Position numbers and translations under genes: made by a program
The notes under the pieces: model-generated
The model's database searches: none
What the model was told of the DNA's origin: nothing
The model's input: only the letters and a program-made list of their open reading frames with translations
Source of the DNA: Bacteroidota bacterium
Lineage (GTDB): Bacteria > Bacteroidota > Ignavibacteria > Ignavibacteriales > Ignavibacteriaceae
Direction of reading: 5' to 3'
Assembly: GCA_021793635.1 (NCBI GenBank)
Contig: JAJYSI010000288.1
Location: 1 to 5,008 of the forward strand
DNA length: 5,008 nt
Part shown: positions 1-5,008 of the stretch, piece by piece
Layout: the number at the start of each line of letters is the position of its first letter
Position numbering within the stretch: the first letter of the stretch is position 1

Positions 1-60
1 AAAAATAAGTCAAATTTATTTTTCAAAAACATTAATGATCTTACTTTTCTTTTAATGTTT
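1..60 (-). terminator. Possible weak terminator region 3' of the chemoreceptor gene
   Basis: Two perfect inverted repeats lie at the 3' end of the minus-strand MCP gene. AAACATTAA at 27-35 pairs with TTAATGTTT at 52-60, with a 16-nt loop; it overlaps the MCP stop codon (59-61). AAAAATAA at 1-8 pairs with TTATTTTT at 16-23, with a 7-nt loop, and would end in a T run on either strand. Both stems are almost purely A/T, so they would be weak as intrinsic terminators, and such repeats arise easily by chance in AT-rich DNA. The position supports the call more than the stem strength does. Confidence 0.3.
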
Positions 61-2128
61 AAGCGTGAATTATTCGACCGTTTGATCTGATGGCTAAATT
101 AGATTTATCGTCGCTTCTTTTACTATCAATATTAAATTTGGAAACAAGATTTTGTAGATTCTCAGTCAATCTATTTAAATCTTCAACAGCCCGGGCAATC
201 TGTTGAACACCTGTCGCTGATTGTTGAGTAACGCTACTAATTGCTTCAATGTTTTTACTGATTTGTTCTGCGGAGGCTGATTGCTCTTCGCTTGCAGAAG
301 CCACCTGTATAGCTTGATCAACGACTTCTTGTGATCCGGAAATAATTTGCTCTAATGATTCACTTGCTTTTGATGCAAGTTCTTTCCCTTTTTGAACTTC
401 AACTGCACCTTGTTGGATTGATTCAACGGCTTCGTTAGTGTCTCTCTGAATTCGTTTTATCATATCTGCAATTTCTTTTGTCGCTTTTGTAGTTCGTTCG
501 GCTAATTTGCGAACCTCGTCGGCAACTACTGCAAAGCCGCGACCTTGTTCGCCTGCGCGAGCAGCTTCAATGGCGGCGTTAAGTGCTAATAGATTTGTCT
601 GGTCTGCAATGTCATCAATTACCTGGATGATTTCACCGATCTGATCGCTGTTCTTGCCAAGCTCTTGTATTGTTTCGGCAGCTTTGGTAACTACATTAGC
701 AATTCTGTTCATCCCTTCTATAGTTTGCAGAACTATCTTACCTCCGTCTTTTGCTATTTGACCGGCATTTTTTGCTACATCTGCCGTATTCCCTGCGTTT
801 TTTGTCGTTTCTAAAATTGTCTTAGTCATTTGATCAACTGCTGCTGCTACTTCCTGAGCCTGGGAGCTTTGTTCTTGTGCACCTGCTGCCATTTCTTCAG
901 AGCTGGAAAAAATTTGTGTAGTTGCGCTGGCAGTCGCTGATACTTCTTCGGCAACATCATTAAGAACTGAACCGACAGAATCTCCAAGTTTATTTATACT
1001 GTTCTTAATTAATTGATGATCACCTTTATATTCTCCCGTCATGCGAACAGTGAAATCCCCGTTCGACATAATTTCTAAAACATTCGACCCTTCTTTTACC
1101 GGTAATATCATAGCATCTAAAGTATCATTAATCCCTTTAATTAATCCTTTATATGCGCCTTCAAACTTTCCATAATTTCCGCGTGTATCTAGTTTGCCTT
1201 CTTTCCCGGCTGAAATTAATGCACCGGTTTCAGAAATCAGCTCATTAATTTTGCCGCGCGTTATTTCATAAGCATCTATTCCTTCGTGTGCCTGCATGAT
1301 CATTTTATCTAATGTGTTTGCCATACTGCCTATTTCATCTTTTCTATCAAAGCTCAAAAGCTTTGAAGATTTTTCTACTTTATTAGTTAAATCTCCGTTA
1401 GACATAGCTAGCAAACCATTCCCCAAATTTGTAAAATCTTCAGTTTGTAATTGCTTAACCCTATCGGCAACTGTCTTAATGGGGTCTATAATGCTCTTCG
1501 TAATAGTAACGGCAAATCCTATTACCAATAGAAATGCGAATATGCCGATAATATGCAGTAGGTTTTTTGCAGAATTATTTATATCGGAAGCTTGAAGAAC
1601 AGCGGTATTTACCCCTTCATTTTGGTAATTTATTAAGTCATTAATCGCACTTATATAATTGGTCTCAGCGGTTTTCAAAACACTTAATAATATTGTAACT
1701 GCATTTTGGTTATTTCCATAGTCCAAGGACTCAAGTATGCTATTCCGTAATTGTATGTATTGATCTCTTAATTCTAATGATTTAGCAAGAAGTTCCTTTT
1801 CTTTTTCTGTTGTAGCTGTCCTTTTGAGAGAATCGAAATTTTGTGCAATAATATTAGCAAGAAATTGGATCCTTGTTTTAAGATTGCCGGATTCTAGAGA
1901 GTCCTTTGTTAAAGGGATTTCCCGCAATCGCAATCCAATTTCATGGACATTATTGATTATATTATTCGCCCAAATCGTTTTTGGGAATTGTACTTTATCG
2001 ATATTCTGAATTTCGTTATCGATCGAAGTCATTTTAATTGTTGCAAAGAGTACAATTCCAAACATAACAAACAGTCCGCTTAAATAGCTGAATGTGAGTC
2101 TTACCCCGATTTTTAGATTATTTAACAT
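59..2128 (-). CDS. Methyl-accepting chemotaxis protein (transmembrane chemoreceptor)
   Basis: This inner-membrane chemoreceptor would pass a ligand or redox signal through CheW to the kinase CheA and so control motility. Visible order: TM1 at about residues 12-32; a periplasmic region at 33-189, mostly helical and about the size of a four-helix-bundle (4HB_MCP-type) sensor; TM2 at about 190-211; a HAMP domain from 211 (IDPI ... [10 protein letters not shown]) to about 277. A further HAMP-like helical linker at 290-385 carries two [12 protein letters not shown] / [14 protein letters not shown] repeats. The cytoplasmic signalling hairpin follows, with its conserved tip at 500-550 ([38 protein letters not shown]). 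Glu/Gln-rich candidate methylation segments flank it (408-434 and 610-630). The C-terminus ends in RIIHA and has no NWETF-like CheR/CheB tether. GAGG lies 5 nt upstream of the ATG, supporting this start. No che or flagellar gene is adjacent, so it is an orphan receptor within this view. The ligand cannot be predicted. Confidence 0.97.
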   Translation of the reverse strand: MLNNLKIGVRLTFSYLSGLFVMFGIVLFATIKMTSIDNEIQNIDKVQFPKTIWANNIINNVHEIGLRLREIPLTKDSLESGNLKTRIQFLANIIAQNFDSLKRTATTEKEKELLAKSLELRDQYIQLRNSILESLDYGNNQNAVTILLSVLKTAETNYISAINDLINYQNEGVNTAVLQASDINNSAKNLLHIIGIFAFLLVIGFAVTITKSIIDPIKTVADRVKQLQTEDFTNLGNGLLAMSNGDLTNKVEKSSKLLSFDRKDEIGSMANTLDKMIMQAHEGIDAYEITRGKINELISETGALISAGKEGKLDTRGNYGKFEGAYKGLIKGINDTLDAMILPVKEGSNVLEIMSNGDFTVRMTGEYKGDHQLIKNSINKLGDSVGSVLNDVAEEVSATASATTQIFSSSEEMAAGAQEQSSQAQEVAAAVDQMTKTILETTKNAGNTADVAKNAGQIAKDGGKIVLQTIEGMNRIANVVTKAAETIQELGKNSDQIGEIIQVIDDIADQTNLLALNAAIEAARAGEQGRGFAVVADEVRKLAERTTKATKEIADMIKRIQRDTNEAVESIQQGAVEVQKGKELASKASESLEQIISGSQEVVDQAIQVASASEEQSASAEQISKNIEAISSVTQQSATGVQQIARAVEDLNRLTENLQNLVSKFNIDSKRSDDKSNLAIRSNGRIIHA

Positions 2129-2482
2129 TTGAACCTCATAAAAATATTTTTATATAGTATTCTTAGATTCATAGGCACATTTTTCTTTAACAGGGTAATA
2201 TTTAATAATTGAATTAGGTCAGGTAATATTATTTCTATCCACGTATGTCCCCATTTTTATATTCTCCAAATATATTTTAAGCTAAAAGTAAAATAACCTT
2301 TATTAACATAATCGGAGAAAATAGATGTTTATTTAGGCGCAATAATTTTGAAGGTGATATAATTGTTGTTTTTGAGTCGTTTTGAAGATAAAACGCTATT
2401 TCCAGCCTTTTAGATATAATCTTATTTAAGTTTTAGTGGAAAGGCATCCCGGAGCTTTCTTAATGAGGAGTTCAAGACAATA
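2129..2482. other. Divergent intergenic region between MCP and methyltransferase remnant
   Basis: This 354-bp stretch separates two divergent genes and I see no convincing protein or RNA gene in it. The left end holds the MCP ribosome site (CCTC at 2134-2137, which reads GAGG on the minus strand) preceded by an A/T-only tract. I found no clear -35/-10 pair and no sigma-28-like promoter for the MCP. The right end, from about 2434, becomes less AT-rich. It carries GAGGAG at 2465-2470 and a six-codon mini-ORF (2463-2483, MRSSRQ) whose TAA overlaps the ATG at 2483 as TAATG. No trace of the missing methyltransferase N-terminus (no DPPY- or FxGxG-like coding) is visible in any plus-strand frame close to the junction. 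Confidence 0.6.
2355..2363 (+). promoter_or_regulatory. Candidate extended -10 promoter element
   Basis: TGATATAAT matches the TGn-TATAAT extended -10 consensus exactly. No TTGACA-like -35 lies at 16-19 bp upstream, which extended -10 promoters can tolerate. Transcription would begin near 2370 and run toward the ORF at 2483, leaving a leader of about 110 nt. A second TATAAT at 2415-2420 is a less complete alternative without a TGn extension. The region is AT-rich and the organism's sigma-factor consensus is unknown, so a chance match is quite possible. Confidence 0.3.
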
Positions 2483-3412
2483 ATGTTCGGTAAGACGAAG
2501 GATAGAATCAAAAAGTCCCTACTCAGTCCCTACTTTAAAGCTGAAAATCATCGGGATTCTTCAAGACGTTGGATAGGATGCGATATAAACAAAGGTGCAA
2601 TCCAAACGACCTCAAAACGCCTTCAAGAAATAATTGAGGGTCAAATTAACAAAGAAAACAAATCAAAGGAGAAGTTGTTTAGCGATAATTCTTCAAAAAA
2701 ATATTTCTCTTTCGCAAACTACAAAGTAAATGACTACGATCTTCAAATCCTCCGCACCGAAGCCATCGAATTAGCAATAGAACATCTTGGAATAATAAGA
2801 ACCAAAAAAGATAATTTCTTTGATGGAATGCTCGGTAAAAAATTAGTGAAAATTATAGATTTCAATCACCCTCTTTCATTGCACGATCTTCAAACCGTTC
2901 AAGATGAATTACGAAAAAGACCGGATGAGGATAGAAATATTATTCTCGTTTGTCTTGGTAAAGAAATCCAAGTTGATGGGTGGATTGCAGATTACAATAA
3001 ACTTCACCCGGTAAATAAGGTCGACGTAATTGAATTAAGAACTGATAGTAAATACGGAAAATTCTTTACCCACAAACCATGCAAAGCCAAAGTGGATATG
3101 AAACGAAAAGGCAAAGATGCCATAATTGAAATCAAAGAATTTCTTTCCCCAACAATTCTGGAAAGGTTAGAAATCGATGCAAGTTTGTTTAATGTAAAGA
3201 TCCCCGATTTCCGAAGTATGATTGATGTTATCCTTATCGATTCCAATTATAACGGAGAAGTTTTTAATATTGCTATATCCGATGTTCCCGAAAAGAAAAA
3301 CGATTTAGTCGCTGGTATATACAAAATTAAGATACCCACAGACAAAACTACAATTGCAGTAAAAATTATAGATATGCTTGGCGAAGAATTACTTATTACA
3401 AAGGGAATATAA
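2483..3412 (+). pseudogene. 5'-truncated DNA methyltransferase (N6_N4 type, type III Mod-like), C-terminal part only
   Basis: Residues 28-47 (RRWIGCDINKGAIQTTSKRL) match the segment that follows the SAM-binding FxGxG motif in beta-class-like DNA N6-adenine/N4-cytosine methyltransferases. The rest (VNDYDLQI at 82-89, FFDGMLGKKLVKII at 112-125, NHPLSLHDLQTVQDEL at 128-143, VCLGKE at 156-161, IELRTDSKYGKFF at 183-195, LSPTILERLE at 221-230, EVFNIAISDVPEKKNDLV at 259-276, AVKIIDMLGEELL at 292-304) fits the long C-terminal extension I recognise in that family. Missing are the DPPY catalytic motif, the FxGxG motif and the central domain, so it cannot methylate DNA alone. Residues 1-27 are unlike the family and look like foreign junction sequence. 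The reading frame is open and uninterrupted to the normal C-terminus. GAGGAG sits 12 nt before the ATG, somewhat far. An in-frame stop at 2417-2419 limits any extension. It may be expressed as an orphan C-terminal domain, but a deletion remnant is more likely. Confidence 0.72.
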
Positions 3413-3472
3413 ATGAAGATTCAATTACCAAGGAAAATTGGTTTTATCTTAATAATATTTATTATTTTTTAA
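3413..3472 (+). pseudogene. 19-codon stub directly after the methyltransferase, probable remnant of a lost downstream gene
   Basis: The ATG abuts the methyltransferase TAA (3410-3412) with no gap. AAGGGA at 3401-3406 lies 6 nt upstream, a good Shine-Dalgarno spacing and an arrangement typical of translationally coupled operon genes. The product begins MKIQLPRK, continues as GFILIIFIIF, and stops at TAA 3470-3472. In type III restriction-modification operons the mod gene is commonly followed by res, so the simplest reading is that this was the start of a res-like or helicase gene and that everything after the first few codons was deleted or decayed. The stub is too short to test by homology. 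A tiny hydrophobic peptide is the alternative. Confidence 0.35.
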
Positions 3473-3531
3473 GGATTGACCTGATTATTATCCTGTTATT
3501 TGTATTACAGATTATTTCCTTTTTATTATTA

Positions 3532-3545
3532 TATTTATATAAATA
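3532..3545. repeat. 14-bp perfect A/T palindrome upstream of the three-gene cassette
   Basis: TATTTATATAAATA is its own reverse complement and is followed by a run of nine A (3545-3553) directly before the ATG at 3558. It also contains TATAAA at 3538-3543, which could act as a -10 box with a very short leader. It could be an operator for cassette autoregulation. It consists only of A and T in a very AT-rich spacer, so chance is a serious alternative. Confidence 0.25.
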
Positions 3546-3557
3546 AAAAAAAATCTT

Positions 3558-4226
3558 ATGGAAATTAAAAAAGAAAATATCCAAATTTCATCTTATCTTG
3601 TTGGTTTTCATTCTTTCCGAAAAGATCATAACTACGGTAATTACAAAGCAAATTTAATTAATGATATTCAGTCATTGTTAAATTTGAATTTTGATACCTT
3701 AAAAATTGGTGGTTTAGATCTTCTAAAGGTGGCTCTAGATGATTCTTTTGAAATACGATTGACTCCTAGTAATATTATTTACCAGGATAAACTTCCATTT
3801 GAAGAAATAACTTCAAATTCAAAGGAAATATTAAATATTTGGTTGAAATATTCTCCAAATGTAAAACTTTCTTTAATTGGTTTTGTATCTAACTTTGATA
3901 TTAACCTACCTAAACCTGTAGAAACAAATCATTTCCGTCTGAAGAATCAATACTTTCGAGACTTTCGATTGGGTAAAAAATTAAAAGGCGTCGATCTTCG
4001 TTTTAACTATTTAATAAATCAAAATGGTTATGACTATAATGTTTTATTGTCTTTGATAGAAAGAGATGATCAAAACTATAGTATTCAGGGTGTAATTGAT
4101 TTTAACGCATCAACTGATAATAATATTAGCGGTTTGAAAAAAGACGATTGTGATAGAGTTTTTAATGATGCAAAAAGCTATTTTGAAAATGACTTATTTC
4201 AATTTCTTAATTTAAATAAGGTGTAA
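3558..4226 (+). CDS. Uncharacterised 222-aa protein, first gene of a three-gene cassette
   Basis: I do not recognise a named family with confidence. The protein is soluble, with no signal peptide or membrane segment. It mixes charged and hydrophobic strands (YLVGFHSFRKD at 13-23, FEIRLTPSNIIYQDKLPFEE at 64-83, KLSLIGFVSNFDINLP at 103-118) with a C-terminal strand-plus-helix unit (GVIDFNAS at 178-185, VFNDAKSYFENDLFQFLN at 201-218). This order loosely recalls the sporadically distributed TIGR04255-type proteins (a mid-protein N.dI strand, a late DfD strand and an ending e.F helix), but the resemblance is by eye and may be only structural. The leader lacks a Shine-Dalgarno site and is A-rich. 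The stop is followed within 10 bp by the next gene, so the two are almost certainly co-transcribed. Local DNA is clearly more AT-rich than the MCP gene, which would fit horizontal acquisition. Confidence 0.85.
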   Translation: MEIKKENIQISSYLVGFHSFRKDHNYGNYKANLINDIQSLLNLNFDTLKIGGLDLLKVALDDSFEIRLTPSNIIYQDKLPFEEITSNSKEILNIWLKYSPNVKLSLIGFVSNFDINLPKPVETNHFRLKNQYFRDFRLGKKLKGVDLRFNYLINQNGYDYNVLLSLIERDDQNYSIQGVIDFNASTDNNISGLKKDDCDRVFNDAKSYFENDLFQFLNLNKV

Positions 4227-4233
4227 ATTGATT

Positions 4234-4860
4234 ATGGCAAATTTACAAATTGGAACTTCGCAAAACTACTTGGAAAATTTGCTGGAAATGCAAAAAAGTA
4301 GTTCAGGTTTATTATCTTCTTTTGATTCTAATTTCCTGGTAACCGGCGCACCAATTACTCTTGAACAGGTTATTCAATCTGAAATTCAGAAGCACTTAAT
4401 CCCTCTAAGGAAAACTCAAGATGCGTTAATTGACCAGTTTGCTGAAGTATCCTTGGATGCCGAAGCGATAAAACGTGAAATGAATAATATAACTTCAAAT
4501 TATTCAGAAAATTATCAATTAAAAAAGAAAATTAAGAATATAAATTCTATACATTCTTTAAAGATATTAGATACAAATTGGAATGGTAATAATGCTGAAC
4601 CATTCTCCGATACACTTATTCAAAGAGCATTAGACATTATTAATTCACCTTCCTTGAAATTCCAACCTGATGTTTTTCCTACCGGTAGACAGAGCATACA
4701 GTTTGAGTATGAAAAATCAAATGGAAATTATCTTGAGATTGAAATTTTCGAAGATAATTATTCCGCTTATTCGGAAATTAAAAATGAAGAAACCGAATTC
4801 GAATCAATTTCTTTAGATGATATTTTTAGGTTGGTTAATGAGTTTTATTCCAGATTCTGA
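4234..4860 (+). CDS. Uncharacterised protein with NWNG-NNAEP / FPTGR-SIQFEYE domain, second cassette gene
   Basis: The product is 208 aa from the ATG at 4234. An in-frame TTG at 4228 would add two residues. AAGG at 4218-4221, within the end of the preceding gene, lies 12 nt from the ATG and 6 nt from the TTG, so the start is ambiguous. The N-terminal half is polar and helical, with a likely coiled coil around residues 45-105. The C-terminal half carries a motif set I recognise from a widespread small-protein family of unknown function: LDTNWNGNNAEP at 112-123 (commonly NWDGYGA.P in relatives), then a helix with QRALDIINS, PDVFPTGRQSIQFEYE at 145-160 (relatives: P.VFPT..G.IQLEWE) and YLEIEIFED at 166-174. 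No catalytic residues stand out. The tight spacing on both sides implies one transcript and probably a shared function or complex. Confidence 0.88.
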   Translation: MANLQIGTSQNYLENLLEMQKSSSGLLSSFDSNFLVTGAPITLEQVIQSEIQKHLIPLRKTQDALIDQFAEVSLDAEAIKREMNNITSNYSENYQLKKKIKNINSIHSLKILDTNWNGNNAEPFSDTLIQRALDIINSPSLKFQPDVFPTGRQSIQFEYEKSNGNYLEIEIFEDNYSAYSEIKNEETEFESISLDDIFRLVNEFYSRF

Positions 4861-5008
4861 AATTCAAGACAACGAAATATTATATCGGGCGATTCATCCA
4901 AATTTTTGGAATTCTGAAGAAAACAGACCCACATCCGCTCTTTTCAAAGATGATAAAGGCGTATCCGTAGACAGGGATGGTAATCGAACCGAAGAATTAG
5001 CATTAGAA
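4838..5008 (+). CDS. Third cassette gene (partial, runs off right edge), uncharacterised LYRAIHP ... VSVDRDG family
   Basis: An open frame starts at ATG 4838 inside the 3' end of the previous gene (23-bp overlap, different frame) and continues for 57 codons to the window end without a stop. TTTAGG ends 7 nt before the ATG, a usable ribosome site. The visible N-terminus begins MSFIPDSEIQDNE. It then has ILYRAIHPNFWNSEENRPTS (residues 14-33), ALFKDDKGVSVDRDG (34-48) and the start of a helix with EELALE. The pattern LYR.I.P..W, SSAAFK, G.SVDR recurs in a small conserved family of unknown function that I associate with NWDGYGA-type neighbours. That pairing is recall, not a search. The coding overlap suggests translational coupling and fixed stoichiometry with the second gene. 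The length and C-terminus cannot be seen. Confidence 0.82.
   Translation, partial: MSFIPDSEIQDNEILYRAIHPNFWNSEENRPTSALFKDDKGVSVDRDGNRTEELALE

Noticed and set aside
1296..2009. Plus-strand open frames at 1296-1595 and 1824-2009, antisense to the MCP gene
   Set aside because: They lie wholly inside the strongly supported MCP coding sequence, show no family motifs, and their hydrophobic stretches are what the complement of MCP codons gives.
2165..2200. Possible sigma-28 flagellar promoter (TTAAAG ... GCCTATGA on the minus strand) for the MCP
   Set aside because: The two elements are only about 9 nt apart instead of about 15, and the -10 part matches poorly.
3004..3246. Minus-strand open frame of 80 codons inside the methyltransferase remnant
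   Set aside because: It is antisense to a region with clear methyltransferase family similarity, and it has no recognisable motif of its own.
3358..3412. C-terminal AVKIIDMLGEELL resembling a type IX secretion sorting tail
   Set aside because: The segment is part of the conserved methyltransferase C-terminal extension; the protein has no signal peptide and lacks the typical preceding beta-sandwich.
2471..4872. Repeated 10-mer TTCAAGACAA at 2471-2480 and 4863-4872
   Set aside because: The second copy is inside the third cassette gene, the flanks do not match, and a single shared 10-mer in 5 kb is compatible with chance.
1..5008. CRISPR array, tRNA, rRNA or complete insertion sequence
   Set aside because: No regularly spaced repeats, no tRNA- or rRNA-like segments, and no transposase coding or paired terminal inverted repeats were seen.

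Overview
The window is AT-rich DNA from what is probably a motile, chemotactic, Gram-negative-type bacterium. The gene at the left is a two-TM transmembrane chemoreceptor. Low overall GC, A-rich leaders and only sporadic Shine-Dalgarno sites would fit a Bacteroidota or Ignavibacteriota-like lineage, but this placement is a weak inference; no rRNA or other marker gene is present.

Layout. (1) Positions 59-2128, minus strand: an intact 689-residue methyl-accepting chemotaxis protein (MCP), followed on its 3' side by AT-only inverted repeats at the window edge. (2) Positions 2129-2482: a 354-bp divergent intergenic stretch with no recognisable gene. It holds the MCP ribosome binding site and, toward the right, two TATAAT boxes. 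(3) Positions 2483-3412, plus strand: a 309-codon ORF that is only the C-terminal part of a DNA N6-adenine/N4-cytosine methyltransferase. Homology begins at the RRWIGCD segment, which normally follows the SAM-binding FxGxG motif, and every catalytic motif is missing. (4) Positions 3413-3472: a 19-codon stub that starts directly at the methyltransferase stop codon behind a good ribosome site. It looks like the decapitated start of a lost downstream gene, by analogy with mod-res operons. (5) Positions 3558 to the right edge: a tight three-gene cassette of unknown function (222 aa, about 208 aa, and a third gene cut by the window end). The second and third genes belong to conserved but functionally uncharacterised small-protein families, recognisable by the NWNG-NNAEP / FPTGR-SIQFEYE motifs and by the LYRAIHPNFW ... 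ALFKDDKGVSVDRDG motif.

Interpretation. The part right of 2300 reads like an accessory or defence-island neighbourhood: a decayed restriction-modification locus beside a compact, translationally coupled three-gene unit that starts in markedly AT-richer DNA. The MCP is probably unrelated housekeeping or sensory content on the other side of the breakpoint. The three-gene cassette is the best candidate here for an undescribed system, but the sequence alone does not show what it does.
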